This document shows positions 11,896 through 25,242 of a stretch of 64,000 bases of DNA, in pieces (within the stretch, counting starts at the first letter, position 1; each line of letters opens with the position of its first letter). Under the pieces are notes generated by a model that was given only the letters and a program-made list of their open reading frames with translations, was not told the origin of the DNA and did no database searches. The translations under genes were made by a program, and so were the position numbers. Origin of the DNA: Culex pipiens pallens (Eukaryota > Arthropoda > Insecta > Diptera > Culicidae); contig NC_068939.1 in the NCBI RefSeq assembly GCF_016801865.2, positions 129,732,917 to 129,796,916 on the forward strand, in the 5' to 3' direction.

Positions 11896-13060
11896 GCGGT
11901 CCATCAAATTCCACCATATTTTGGGAAAATTTTAGTAAACTATCTAAAAACAATTCTACGTTAAACGATTTTCAATGTTATTCAAATTATTTATGTGTTC
12001 AAGAAATTACGAGAGGTGTATAATTTTTTGACCCATCCAAATACAAGATTTGATTGAAAAATCTTTCAAATATCATTCAGGGAAACATTTAAAAATGCAT
12101 TTCCCTTTGTTGATTAACATTTTAAACGTGTTTAATTTCGTTTAAAAATAATTTCAGTTTAGGTAAAATTCGGTTGTACAGTAACGCAAAATATTTTTTT
12201 GGGTGAAAAAAAATCGTCACTGCTTAGATATTTGAAAAATAAATATTTTTAATACTTTTTCATTTTTTGCCACCAGTGAACTGTTTCAATGAGTCAATTC
12301 GACGTCGTCTTGCTATCTTGTCGCACCCCCCATTTCGACGTTCCGAGAAAAACGCGTTTTAATGTTTGACCTTGAATAAACAATAACAAACACCTTTTGT
12401 TTCGTTAACCATTCTGTGCATTTTACCGATGTTTGATTGAAGTTGGTTGCTGGAGTCCCGAGTTATAACTACAAATGTTTACGGCAGTTTAACTTGTACG
12501 TGCGTCAAACGCGTTCTGAAATGAAATCCCTTTGGACAGTTGTCGCAAATAAAACGGCCCAAAATGCAAATAAAACTCTAGAATTCATCAACGGGTGTAG
12601 CTTAAACGGGAATTTAGTAGAGGACCCAGAAATCACCCACTTGATAGTGGGAATTTTAAGTTTTCACAAGGTTTTTATCATTAACAAGGTCTTTTTTGTT
12701 GAAATTTTGCGTTTTAATAAAGTGATCTGAAGTGCCTATTTTCGCCCCCCTAAATCCAATTTTCGCCCACCCTTGGAACTAGTTTTCGACCGCGACAGAA
12801 ATCAAGGATTCAAATGAAATTATGGCACAAAGCTAAGCAAATATGGTCTCCTATTGACACACAACATGCTTCCGAAGCTCAATTTCATTCATGTGCACAT
12901 ATTTTGTTGTAAAATAAATTGATGTTCAAAAAACCCTAGGAGTTTTTTTTTACAAGTATCCTACTAATTTTGAGGTTCTCTGTCTATATTACTAAATAAA
13001 AATTCCTGATAGAACTCATGTTTCCCTATTCACCCAAGATAAGGGCACACAGTTACAATT
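11896..13060. other. Non-coding stretch
   Basis: AT-rich. 12280-12560 is slightly more GC-rich. From about 12740 the text (TTTTCGCCC phrases) has a loose partner near 14120-14440, so an old element may span 12.74-14.44 kb with three MITEs inside it; this is uncertain. Confidence 0.4.
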
Positions 13061-13249
13061 ACACTCAACCCTCGATGGTTTATTGCTTTTTCGTTTGACA
13101 CTTTTTTAGTTTGTACCGCTTTAGTTGGTCTAAGTCAAACTAAAAAGTGACGAACTTTCACTTTTTACACTTTTTACACTTTTTACAAACTAAAAAGTGA
13201 CCCCGTTCGTTTGACAACAGTTGGTGTCAAACCAACTGGGTTTTAGTGT
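13061..13249. repeat. TA-flanked MITE, second copy (189 bp)
   Basis: Ends ACACTCAACCCTCGATGG ... CTGGGTTTTAGTGT with TA on both sides. Internal phrases such as AACTAAAAAGTGACGAAC and TTCGTTTGACAACAGTT are shared with 6106-6329. It has lost the inner hairpin of that copy and gained short tandem ACTTTTTAC units. Confidence 0.75.
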
Positions 13250-13284
13250 AGCTCCATGTCGTTGTTGATTTTATTATGGGAACT

Positions 13285-13765
13285 TTAGGCTGGTACAAAT
13301 ATTATTCAAAGTTTTGTCCCCCCCCCCCCCCCCCAATTTTGGCCCGAAAAATCAGGGGGCAAAAAAATATTTTTTCAAAAAACTTCAATATTTTTAACAA
13401 AATTTAAGTGCAATTAGTTAAAATCAATTTAAAATGAATTCCCCTGGGTTTAGAATCATTTTTAGCATGTTTGGGTTGATTTAAAAATCTTTAGAATTTT
13501 CGAAAATTTTCGATGTTTACTATCGCTAAAGTTTTTTTTCGCTAAAATTTTTGTTTTCGTCAAATTTTACATTTTTTGAAAACTTTGATTGCAAAACAAC
13601 TGAACTAGTGTAAAATACATTTTAAAACACCTTTTCCATGCAAATGTTGAAACTATGGCATGTTATTTTAATATTTTTTATTTTTTTATTTTTTTGCCCT
13701 CCCCCCCTCGACTCCGGCCAGAACCGAGGGACAGAAACTTTTAAAAATATTTGCATCGGCCTTAA
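13285..13765. repeat. MITE with poly-C/G tracts, copy 2 (inverted)
   Basis: Starts TTAGGCTGGTACAAATATT with a C run at about 13317-13334 and ends AATATTTGCATCGGCCTTAA. Same family as 11414-11895, opposite orientation. Confidence 0.65.
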
Positions 13766-14211
13766 CCCTATATGTCATTCACTCCCAAATCGACTCAATA
13801 GAAAACTTCAAGTACCTCTTAAATAAAAAAAATAAAGCAAATATGAAGCATATTGTGTAACTACTTTTCCATCCTCTGCTCAATTTGTTCTCCTATGTAC
13901 CAGTAAACTATTACCACGTTTGAACTAGGTGTCCCATATCTTAGCTTAGGTTAATTTTCTGATGTTTTTACACCCTAATGAATGAAATAAAATTAAATGA
14001 TTGATTATCCTTTAAAAATAATCTAGAATGGTCCCAATATATTATCAAGCACATTTCTTTGCGATTAGATAAGTTTTCATGGTAAACGAAAACTGGTTCC
14101 TGTTAAAATCTGATAACGCAATACTAGATTTCGCCCTAGGCGAAAATTGGATTTCATGTTTTTTTCATGACCACAGAAATCATCCACAACGAAAAATGGT
14201 ATAAGTTTGCT

Positions 14212-14397
14212 ACACGGAGAAAAAAGAGTTCCCAAAATCGTGAACAAGCGTTCATGAAAATGGGAACCTCGAACAAAGTGTTCAAATCCCATGCTACGAT
14301 TTTGAAAAACGTACCATGAAATTTGAACACTTTGTTCGTGGTTCCAATTTTCATGAACGCTTGTTCACGATTTTAGGAACTCTTTTTTCTCCGTGTA
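14212..14397. repeat. Near-perfect hairpin MITE, 186 bp
   Basis: The first 21 and last 21 bases are perfect inverted repeats beginning ACACGGAGAAAAAAGAGTTC. The arms continue for about 36 more bases with two mismatches. TA flanks both ends. A transcript would fold into a stem of over 55 bp. Confidence 0.85.
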
Positions 14398-16229
14398 AAT
14401 ACAGATTAAATCCAATAGGTGGGTGAAAACTAGAGCAGGGCGGAAACTTGTTGAAGTCAAGACTTGAAAAAAAAAACAAATTTCAAATGTTGGGCACCTT
14501 TGCCGACATTCCAAAAACCCAGCCAAAACTGGAAGCCATCCATTCCATAACCCTTGTTTACATGAATTTTCATTTCCGAATGGTATCGTAAGGCCGTTTG
14601 TCTTTCAATTAGTTTTAAGGCGCAAACATTCGGTCCCTAAACAGGTTGCCGACAAAACAAGTTGTAAGCAAGCTTCTGTTGAAATTAGCAAGTTGCCAAA
14701 AATATCAATCAAAATTAAATTCGTTGCTTTGCATTAACTTGAATTGACTAGAAGTACAACAAAATTAGCACTTTGAAAAGTTTCTTGTTCCTATTCTGGT
14801 TTCACCAAGTTTAAGGTGAAATAAAACTGCATCGCCGCGGTGTCTTTGCCGGTAAAGAAACTTGCGAAACGAAAATAGTGCGAATCGCGGTGGGGAGGGG
14901 GGGGGGGGGTTCTTAATTGGCAGAAATGAGGAAGTTTGCAAAATTCATTATCATCTTTCACGTTTCAGAACTATGCACCGCGCTTTGTGTGTGGATTACC
15001 GGGCCCCTTCGGGGCTATCTCAATAGAAATGTGCACCGCCATGAGCAGGCATATTTTGCCTGACTAAATGCACTTAATTGTGCGAAGGTGCCGCAGCAAA
15101 GGCCAGTTGGTGGATAATGTGGTGAAATTTGATTTTGAAGTTGGCTCAGTTCTTTCGAAATATTTTCTTATAAAGAAAGTAATGGTTTTCGAACAGTTGT
15201 TTTATTTGTTTGAAAATGATTTTCGAAAAACTTTGGTAAATCAATCGTTCCTAATTCTGATTTTTGAAATCTTCTTGTTATCCACTTTGTAATTTCAACA
15301 AGTTAATATGACAATTTACAGAGATTACTTGAAAGTTGGATATATTCTTAACAATACAATGAATAAAAGTTCAATGTTTGACCAGAACTTTAAATCTGAT
15401 GAACTTGAAACTCATGTACATGTGTACAGTGCGTCATCCATGTGCTCGTTCTGATATGTTTACTCTATTGCCGATGAACACGATAAAACATCGCAGAATG
15501 TTTATTTTTACCAGCTTAAATATAGTAAAATAAGAATTAAAAAATATTTTACTGATTTTCAACTTCAAATATCATACGTAAACAAAATTGTATTAAGCGA
15601 TAGTGTTATGACCTGATAAGCAAATCAACCCGATAAAATTGATTTAGTGCCAGTTTGAAGCAATTTTACACAGTGCACTTTCGGGCAGAATCAACAATAT
15701 AGTAGCAAGCAAGCAAGTGTACTGCACACACAAAGACAGAATTCCCTACTAAGTGGCCGGAGAATGCTCAAGATCATGGTTACGGCGCTAAACGGAGTGG
15801 GTATAGAGAGGCAAAAAAAACGTGGGTTTAGTTGTTGCACTTGCTGGCGCGCAAAGAAATTATGATTGTGTTCAAGATAACCGCGGTGGCTGTGAATAAG
15901 ATAATTACAGCGCGCGCTCGTTATTGGTGAATTGCTAATTAAAAGCTTTGATGTTTTTACCTTTGGCTGGTGTGCTAGCGGTGGGAGGAACACGGGCTAA
16001 GTTTGCTTTCTAATGAGTGTCGATTTAGTAGTACCTCGTTAAATTCCATTAGATGTTCCTCATCGCTGAGTTAAGAATTTATTGTTCGTTATTTGGATTA
16101 GCAATAGCACTCTTGATAGTGATATCGCTGCAATTTACAAATTGTAGACTTACAGCTCTATGTTAGATGAACCTGGTGGCCAATTTCAGCAGTGACGTTT
16201 TGGAATTTGGCATTATTCAACCCACGAAT
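14398..16229. other. Non-coding stretch
   Basis: 14480-15060 and 15690-16010 are moderately GC-rich and look single-copy (one G11 run near 14897). The rest is AT-rich. No exon recognised. Confidence 0.5.
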
Positions 16230-17006
16230 TACTCCTTTGATCAATTCCAGCTCAAATCAGGAATTTTTCTGATACTTTTGTACCCGACCCTCTCCGATTT
16301 CAATGAATCTTTGTAGACATGTTATCCTGGGCCTATATAAGCCATTTTTGTGTATATTGAGCCAATAGTACTCGAAAATAACATTTGAGAAGGGCGTAAG
16401 GTATTAAAATATTTTTGTATTTTGTAATTTAAAAATTACTGTATCTCGAAGCCGTTGCGTCGTGTCAAAAAGAGGTCAAAGACAAACTTGTAGGAAATTG
16501 AACGGGCATTCTGAAAAAATACACTGAAACAAAAATACACGCCACATCTATGAGATTTGTTGAGTTTTAAGTCTAAAACTTAAAAAAAAGGTGATGTCAC
16601 GATTTTTTTTCGTTCAAATTTTTTGAGGAAATAGCCTAAAATTTTACCAAAACACTGACGAAAAATGCAGGATGGTATGTCTCTCCTAAAAAAACAAAAA
16701 TCATTTACTAAAACTGTTTTTTTTTTAAAGTGGTCTAAACGTCAAAATTTTTAAAAACCAATAGGATCGATTCTCCAGACGATTTTACATAAAAGTCTCC
16801 ATATTGACCATTGTCCTATGTCCAATCCTTGGGAAGATACAGCGATTTTAAAAATAAAAATGTTGAAAAAAAACGGGTTTTTTGTGGTTTTTGGCAATTT
16901 CTATATGACAGATTTGGTTTTTCAGTCTCGTAAATATTTTTACCAGAAAGCCCGTCCGATTTCCCATAAGTTTGCCTTTGACAGCATTTCAATTGGATGT
17001 AAGGGC

Positions 17007-17418
17007 TTAGACTGGTTGCAACGCGAAGTTTTATAATTGTTTCAAATTGCGAGCAGTTTTAAATTTTTAGAACTGGCGGAAATGAAACTAGAACACGGTG
17101 CTCGCAACGCGCTGATCTAAATGTTGTTTCAAAAAAATGCTTTTAATTGTGTGCGTATGATTATCAACACAGCATCATAGTGTGTGTGTAAGAATACGTG
17201 GATATCTCTATATATCTGATTTTTTTTTTGAAACTGAGTTCTATTCCAGTTCCAAATCGTCTCACGTTTGAAACAAACTCGTCGAGCAGTTTTATTACGG
17301 TTTCAAAATACTGCTCGAAAAATAAAACTGCAACTCCGCGTTGCGGGTGGTCTGTTTCAGTTCTATTTGAAAAATGAAACAGCTAGAACAAAGTAGAGCC
17401 GCGTTGCAACCAGTCTTA
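17007..17418. repeat. MITE, about 410 bp
   Basis: Ends TTAGACTGGTTGCAACGCG ... CGCGTTGCAACCAGTCTTA are inverted repeats. The interior has a second inverted pair (GAGCAGTTTTA phrases). Confidence 0.7.
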
Positions 17419-17446
17419 CAGATATAATTTGAATTGCATTGCTAAT

Positions 17447-18393
17447 AGGGAAAAGTGGGGCAAGTGTAACAAGCTAAGGAAATGCTCGTTATAACCCATT
17501 AAAAAGTTAAAAAATCTGTCGGATTTTATTATAATCATCTTATTCTAGGTCTTGACTTTGTTTAAACAAGTTTTTAAAAAATCCTGTTTTTTAATGTGAA
17601 AAATTGATTTTAAAATTTTTGATTTTCCGTACGTTCTACTCAACTAGTGGGGCAAGACGAGCAACCCGTTGGGGCAAGAGGAACAATGCATGAAAAAATA
17701 TGGTAATTTGCTAACAATTGAACTGTTATCACTTAGATACATCAGATTAGAATGTATTTGAATGGTTTCTTCCATTTTTAGATTAAATAATAATATTTTA
17801 CTAAAATTTTTATCGTTTTTACGAAAAAAATACTACTTCGATGATAAATTGTAAATTTTCATAATATCACTTTACTTTGTATGTACAATTTTTTTTTAAC
17901 GATTGTTTATCAGTTTTTAAGTACTTTTATGTATTTATTTCCCAATAAAATATGTTGTTGCAGCAATTCGTAATTTTTTCCATACTAAAAATCCATATGG
18001 TACACTTGCCCCACCTGAACAAGATTTTTTAAAAGCTCTCAACAAAAATAACCAAAAGTTAAATCATACTTTGTAATAGGTGCATGTCATTTGTAGGGAC
18101 ACTACTGATCTAGGAAAAAAAGCATTTTGATAAAATGAGCCTTAAAACGAACCCTAAGCCTTATTTTGTACTTTCCAAATATTATAAGAAAACAAAAGTT
18201 TCGAAAAAAACTTCATTAAATCTTATGCCCCGTGGCGTTTACATCATTTTGGCGGTTATGTGGTAGTAGAATCAGCTAATTGCATTGCTAGCAACAATTT
18301 CTCATACTGGAAATAATCAAAATTGTACAAATTACGGCCGTAGGAGCGATTGTTCCTCTTGCCCCATATGGTCGTCTTGCCCCACCTTCCCCT
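17447..18393. mobile_element. TA-flanked element with GTGGGGCAAG ends, 947 bp
   Basis: Starts AGGGAAAAGTGGGGCAAG and ends CTTGCCCCACCTTCCCCT, flanked by TA. GGGGCAAG-type motifs recur inside (17645-17690, 18003-18020, 18360-18365). No transposase frame is visible, so it is non-autonomous. Confidence 0.75.
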
Positions 18394-19460
18394 AACTGAA
18401 AATAGAATATTTTTTTCAGTGTGGTAGAAACCAGGACAGTAAATTTGCTTACGTATATATAAAAACGATATAAATCAAAAAGCTGTCAAACTTATGAGAA
18501 ATTGGACGAGCTTTCCGGTAAAAAAAAAACAAGACAAGACTGATAAACCAAGTCTGCCATATAGAAATTGCCAAAAACCACCAAAAACCCGTTTTTTCAA
18601 CATTTTTATTTATAAAACCGCTGTATCTTCCCAAGGATTGGACACTTTTATGTAAAATTGTCTGGAGAATCGATCCCCACTACTGGTTTTTACAAATTTT
18701 GACGTTTAGACCACTTTTCAAAAAAACAGTTTTAGTAAATGATTTTTGTATTTTTTTAGGAGAGACATACCATCCTGCATTTTTCGTCAGTGTTTTGGTA
18801 ACATTTTAGGCTATTTCCTCAAAAATTTTGAACGAAAAAAAAATCGTGACATCACCTTTAAATTTAAGTTTTAGACTTAAAAATCAAAAAATCTCATAGA
18901 TGTGGCGTGTATTTTTGTTTCAGTGTATTTTTTTTCAGAAAGCCTGTCCAATTTCCTACAAGTTTGTGTTTGACCACTTTTTGATACTACGCAACGGCTT
19001 CGAGATACAGTAATTTTTAAATTACAAAATACAAAAATATTTTAATACCTTACGCCCTCCTCAAATATTATTTTCGAGTACTATTGGCTCCATATACACA
19101 AAAATGGCTCATATAAGCGTAGGATAACATGTCTACAAAGTTTCATTGAAATTGGAGAGGGTCGGGTACAAAAGTACCAGAAAAATTTCTGATTTGAGCT
19201 GGAATTGCTCCTTTACCGGTTCTAGCACGGTTGTAGTGGAAAATTCTGACTTTGTTGGCCAATTAACCGCATATTTTGATTTTTGTGATGTTTATATTTT
19301 TGCCAAATTTAAGAGAATATTTAAAAAATAAAGTGAAAATTAAATGTTAAATTGAGACATGTTTTTTGCTAAAAGAACATCCTCAAAAAAAAAATTGTAA
19401 TTGTCTGCTCTAAAACTTTTTAGAACATTGTTACACTCTAAAAATCAGCCCTGCAAAAAT

Positions 19461-19719
19461 AGAAAAAAAAACATAAAAAGCAAAGCAATCCACTTTAACG
19501 ACCCCCGGGTTTTTGTGGTCTCTGTTGCAAGTTTCTGCTCATTTCTAGGCGTCCGAAGGTTATGTGTGGTGAGTCACCCAAAACCTCTTTTACGCAAATG
19601 GACCGACGTTTTACTTCCCCATCCGATAGAAGGCCAGGAGGATAAGGCGGGAATCGAACCCACGCCCCATAGCAACTTAGAGATCAGCAGCCGAAGCCGC
19701 TAACCAACGAGGTCCTACA
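19461..19719 (-). repeat. tRNA-derived SINE, copy 1
   Basis: Read on the minus strand: A-box-like TTGGTTAGCGGCTTCGG, B-box GGGTTCGATTCCC, then a body with TTCTATCGGATGGGGAAGTA and a tail ending in an A/T-rich run. Same family as 41135-41353; boundaries are approximate. Confidence 0.75.
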
Positions 19720-19934
19720 GAAAAAACATGATATTTTAAATATTATTCTAAATGAAAAGATGACCCTTCCGGGTTATTGCAGATTCGGAATTTTGAGTAT
19801 GACATAAAATCGGGCGTCCAATTTAACATAAAAGTTTCCTTAATACCAAATTGCCAAACCTTCACCATTTCGACTGCAAATTATTGAAAAACACGTATTT
19901 TCTAATGTTTTAAAAACGGAAAGGGTTGTATCTC

Positions 19935-21535
19935 ACGGCGTGTTTTCTGGGCAACCTTAAGGAGAAAAAATAGTCATCACTACTTTCAAATGTGTCTTAT
20001 AGGAAATTTTCTCAGCTTTCCAATGCTTCTAAGAGCGAAATGTTTCATCGGGAAATTTCTGAGATATCTCTATTTTAAGTTTTTTCTTTTAAAATCCTTG
20101 ATTATTAATTGGACACTTTTAAATAAAAGTCCAGGAAACTTGTCAAATTACATATGTATGTGTTTCATGTGTCTTTTACTCATCAAAATGTGCAGAATAA
20201 GACAAGAAACAACTTTGTAGAAGGTTGCAAACCGCTAAACATTTTGAAAATTAAGTTTTAACCGAATTTTTGGATATGTGGGATTTATTCAAATATTAAA
20301 ATAATAAAATCGTATTGAAATATTATTTTTAAAAGAACAAATAGATTATTACATAATTGATGTGTACAAATAACACCGGTCTGCTCTGATCCAGCTTGGA
20401 ATTAGCTGATACAACCGAAATTTCTACAGGTTTGAGATTGATAGGGTATTACAAGATTTTTATGAATAAATATAATATTTCCTTAATCAAACACTAAACA
20501 GTTGCATGGATACAAAACATGTTTAATACTAGAAATTAAACTGCAAATTACTGTTGCGAGCTTTAGGAGAAATACTTTTCATTAGTATGAAATGATTTTT
20601 TTTAGTTTTTTTGTATTAAATGATTAAATGATTAGCAATATTTTAGAAGTTTATAAGACTCTCATCTTCAATCTCATCTATAAAAAAAATATATATATTT
20701 CTTGATTTTTTTTCAAATAGTTTGATAAGAAAGTTTCTGTTTGTTTTTTTTGTTAAAATATTATTTAATTTTTGTTCAAACAAAAAAAAATGTTTGTGAC
20801 GGTGTTTTCAGCATTCTGAATTGGAAGACTCGAGTTTAAGTGCTACTTTTAAGTGCATTTTCAACAGAAAACATTTTATAAAATTTAATTTTTATTTTAT
20901 ACTGATGAAAATATGACTTTTGAAGCTTGCTACAGTAATATGTAGTATATTTTCGATTTCAAATCATATTTGTATTTATGTTCCAGGTTAATGTTTGCTT
21001 AAGAAAATATCAAATTTATTCATTAAAATTCAATAATACCATTAACAATCACAAACCTGCCATAGTTTCGGTTGAACAAGCTAAATCAGAGTAGACACGT
21101 GTTATTTGTACACAAAAAATATGTAATTATCAAATAATTCTTGTACAAAATATATTTTTACACTGTTTTATGATTTTAATTTCTGAATAAATCCCATATA
21201 TTCAAAAACTTAGACAAAACATGATTTGCAAAATGTTTAGCGGTTTGCAACCTTCTACAAAGTTTTTTTTTGTCTTATTCTGCACATTTTGATGAGTAAA
21301 AGACACATGAAACACATCATTTGACAAGTTTCCTGGACTGTTATTTAAAAGTTTCCAATAAATAATAAAGGAATTTAAAACCAAAAACAATAAAATAGAG
21401 ATATCTCAGGAATTTCCCGATGAAACATTTCGCTCTTAGAAGCATTGGAAAGCTGAGAAAATTTCCTATAAGACACATTTGAAAGTAGCGATGACTATTT
21501 TTTCCTGATAAGGTTGTTCTAGAAAACACGCCGTG
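19935..21535. repeat. Palindromic element, 1.6 kb, copy 1
   Basis: The left arm begins ACGGCGTGTTTTCTGGGC and the right arm ends TCTAGAAAACACGCCGTG. Matching inner phrases include GCTTTCCAATGCTTCTAAGA, CGATGAAACATTTCGCTC and AACCTTCTACAAAG. It is flanked by pieces of the 'GAATTACCC' family (21550-21912). Confidence 0.8.
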
Positions 21536-21549
21536 ATCTCCCCTCCGTC

Positions 21550-21912
21550 CCTCGATATCGAAGAATGAAGCTGGGTAATTCTCTACCAACTCACATGAAA
21601 TCGGAAACGGCAGAGCGTTAAAAAAATAGTGTTTTTTCGATGAAAAATACATTTTTTCGAAATTCTGAGTACGCCATCAAATTGGGCGTAAAATTTTACA
21701 TAAAAATCCCTTTGACACCAAATTTCTATCTCATCGCCTCTTTTTCGCATGTTCAAAAATGGAAGGGGTCGTACCGCCCCTCCGTCACGAGATATCAAAA
21801 ACGGACCTCGGAATCGTGATCATGGACAAAAGTTACCCCTTTAGACAAAGTTTCACGCAAATCGAAGAGGGGTCGGGGCAACTGTTGAGTGAGTTGGCGG
21901 GGAATTACCCAG
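21550..21912. repeat. 'GGGTAATTCTC' family fragment
   Basis: Shares GGGTAATTCTCTACCAACTC, TCGGGGCAACTG and GAGTTGGCGG...AATTACCC with 43450-44735 and a fragment at about 26570-26645. Confidence 0.6.
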
Positions 21913-24340
21913 CTCTGATTTGTGATCAGTAGGCTTAGTAATTTTTCACGCACAAAAATTGCAACTTTCACGAGGAATAAAATTCCAAAATACAACATTT
22001 CACGAAAATTTCACAAGACGTAAAAAATGTTAAAATAACCATTAAGATCATAAAAAACATAAACATTGAACCTAACAAAAAGAAAGTCAAATTTCATAGA
22101 AATTGTTATAACTTGATGATGTTATTTATTTTATTTCACTATTTTTTATGTAAAAAAAAACGAAAATAATGTACATCATTCAGCTACAGTCATCCCACAT
22201 ATTCAGAACGGTTTACAGAGCGGCCAATGTGCAAAAAATCATAGAAAATCGATAATTGAACTTAAGAGGCAGTATTTGTAAATATTGCTCGGTTTGTTCT
22301 AGAGGTCGTATCGAGGTGCTCCGATTTGGATGAAACTTTCAGCGTTTGTTTGTCTATACATGAGATGAACTCATGTCAAATATGAGCCCTCTACGACAAA
22401 GGGAAGTGAGGTAAAACGGGCTTCGAAGTTTGAGGTCGAAAAAACATGAAAAATCTTAAAATTGCTCGCATTTCCGTTAAATTTCATCAATTCCAACTCT
22501 CTTAGGTGCATTCGAAAGGTCTTTTGAAGCACTTCAAAATGTGCCATAGACATCCAGGATTGGTTTGACTTTTTCTCATAGCTTTTGCAAATTACTGTTA
22601 AAAATGGATTTTTTTAAAACCTTAATATCTTTTTCCAACAGCCTCCAACACCCATACTCCCATAGGTCAAAAGATAGGTAATTTCATGCACTATAAGCCT
22701 ACGGTAATAACTTTTTGGCCAATCGCATTTTTTCTCATAGTTTTTCAATTTTTCTAGAACAAACATTTCACAACGTTAGTTTTTGCCCTGTAGGCCGCCA
22801 TAGCGGCACTTTTTGGTCTCAATTTTGTCATATTCGGAATCCTCGGACAATTTCACGTAAGTTAGAAGTATTGGAGTTGTAATTTAGATTGGAAAAATTG
22901 CCATTTAGAATGAATTAAAATATTTTTTAACAATTTGTTGGATTAGGGGTAAAACAGGTTTTCGCCTACTTGATACAGCATTTGACGTATTGATCATAGG
23001 ATAAATAAGATCTATTTCTTTTTTCAAAAATATTTTATTTAAATATTTTTTAAATCTAAATTACAACTGCAATACTTCTAACTTACGTGAAATTGTCCGA
23101 GGATTCCGAATATGACAAAATTGAGCATGAGCATGAGCATGAGCATGAGAGATCACCCATGGTTGCCCCTCCGTTGCTGAACAGAACCGTAATATCCTTT
23201 CAGCACTACTGATCATTGGCTTCGACGATCTAGTGGTGTTTCCCTTATCAACAGCATGTATGAATGCGCTGAAAAGATAAAACACCATGATTGCCAAAGC
23301 TAGATCAGTTGCGAATAGGTAACAGTCATTGGCCACCAACGGCGCCCGCCATGTCAGTTTGTAGACCTCGAGTTTAAGGGACGGGAATGTTAGTTAGCGC
23401 AGGTTGCTACTAGGGCAGCTGATTTACTCTGTGCTTACACCCCACGAGCGCCAGGAACCTGAAAATTGGTTAGTAGGATAGGGTGTTTGGTCAGGATTCA
23501 TCATAGAAGATGATGATGCGACCCAAAATCGAATGTTTTGTTTGGAGGGATGATGTATTATTCTCAAGGCAAGCAATCGGATGCTGCTGTTGAGACAATT
23601 CCCGTTTATATGTTGAATTTTATATCAACGGTTTGATCTTAGACAGCCGGCTGTGGAAAGATAAAACCAAAGCGATATGTAAAAAGAGGGTAAAATATTA
23701 ATCTCAGTGAGTGATTTGGAGCGAGCTACATACTTGATTATTTAATTAAACGTAAAGCGTACTATCGTGACAATCTGCGATGCGACATAAATGCTACATA
23801 ACGGAAGGGAATCTATTGAAATCGCGAAATCGTGAAGAGATAATTGAAAACAAAGGCTATAATACCAAAAATATCTTTTATTTAACGATCGATCTTTAAT
23901 CAAAAACGCGGCGATGACGAGATGTCTGTATTTAACGAATTTCATCTGTAATAAACTTAAAATTCTACAAACCCGACGGTCACGGCGAAACCGGCAGAAT
24001 GCACAAAATCAATTGTCAAATCACGCAAACCGCCCGGAAGGAACACTCAAAAAATGAAAATAAAAATGCACGCACATATAAGGGGAGACAACAAACAAGT
24101 CGACGACGACGAAAATCAAGCGCGACGGACGCGACGCGAACCGGCAGTAGGCAAAGGTAAACATTTGATAGAGAAAGAAAATTAAGAAAATAGAAGAGCA
24201 TTAAAGACTCGATTCTACACGAGATAGTTTCTTAAAAACAACTTTGTGAAAAATTATAATCAAAAGAAAAGAATTTTTTTTAGCGGAGAAATTATTGTTA
24301 AATAGAAATTAAAGAGTGACGTAATAAATTGGGATGATTA

Positions 24341-24490
24341 GGGAGCGTTCTTTTATTACGTAACGCAAAACATCGGTTTTTAGACTCCCCCCTCGTAACA
24401 AAATTTCCATACAAATTTTAAAAATTTTGTATGGAGCGTAACACGACCTCCGACCCCCCCAACTGCGTTACGTAATAAAAGAACCCTCCC
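24341..24490. repeat. MITE with GGGAGCGTTCTTTTA ends, copy 2
   Basis: GGGAGCGTTCTTTTATTACG ... CGTAATAAAAGAACCCTCCC, flanked by TTA on both sides. C-rich interior. Confidence 0.75.
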
Positions 24491-24516
24491 TTAGCCAAGT
24501 ATGAGCAAGCATGACC

Positions 24517-24798
24517 GGAGTTCTTTTATAACGTAGCGCAAAATTTAGTATTTTTGACCCCCCCTCCCCCCCCCCCCCTTCGTAACAAATCGTAACAGAT
24601 GAGCGATCCCCCCTACCCCCCTTGTAACGCGTAACGAAAGGTCTTTTTCAAATTTTTATGAGTACTTATATGAAAATTTTGCGTTACGTAACAGCATTTT
24701 TCGTCACTCTCCCCTACCCAATTTTCGTAACATTTCGTAGCAGACACTGACACCCTACTACCCCCCGTTATTGCGTTACGTAATAAAAGAACGCTTCC
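24517..24798. repeat. Diverged larger relative of the same MITE
   Basis: GGAGTTCTTTTATAACGTAG ... CGTAATAAAAGAACGCTTCC, with several TAACG/CGTAAC units and C runs inside. It lies 26 bp from the previous MITE. Confidence 0.6.
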
Positions 24799-24885
24799 TA
24801 ACTTCGTATTAGTATAGAATACAATTAAAAGTTTATAGTAATAAGAAAAGAAGAAAATGATGAAGAAGAACATTAGCATTATGAT

Positions 24886-25242
24886 TTAAATTACCACAAC
24901 AGTTCCATTTTGCTCTCTTTTCACACACTTCCATACACACATACAGTCATTCACATCCACACACACACTGGGCTTTAAATGGAACAAACTCACCAGGAAT
25001 AATGTTAATACAGCTGAGTCTGCAAAGACGGCTTCCAAGGCATTTGCAGACTTTTTCCTCATTGATGCAGATTTCCACATCAATGATTTGGCATCCACGA
25101 ACACGCTGCAAAGCTCGCTAGAGAGAGCAAAAACTTCTCTCTCCAACCTCAGCAAGTCATGCTCCCGTCGACCGGAACCGCGCCAGCACCGCTTACAGCT
25201 CTCGGGTGCTCCTCCTTGCACCAACAAAAGAAAAAGCTTCAC
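24886..25242 (-). pseudogene. Unrecognised coding-like fragment inside a retroposon
   Basis: A 118-codon minus-strand frame in a locally GC-rich patch. Its middle (LLRLEREVFALSSELCSVFV, KSLMWKSASMRKKSANALEA) looks like a normal helical protein, and CTG|GTGAGT at about 24996 looks like a splice donor. I do not recognise it. It may be a captured host exon or part of the retroposon's own 5' region. Low confidence that it is coding. Confidence 0.2.

Larger units (their letters stand above)
16230..19215. repeat. Large palindromic element with two MITEs in its centre
   Basis: The arms about 16230-16990 and 18465-19215 are inverted copies (shared phrases: AATTCCAGCTCAAATCAG, TAGGAAATTG, GACGAAAAATGCAGGATGGT, CCAATCCTTGGGAAGATACA). 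The centre is occupied by two separate insertions (17007-17418 and 17447-18393). Partial copies lie at 8725-8992, 34830-35460 and 51379-51840. Confidence 0.8.
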
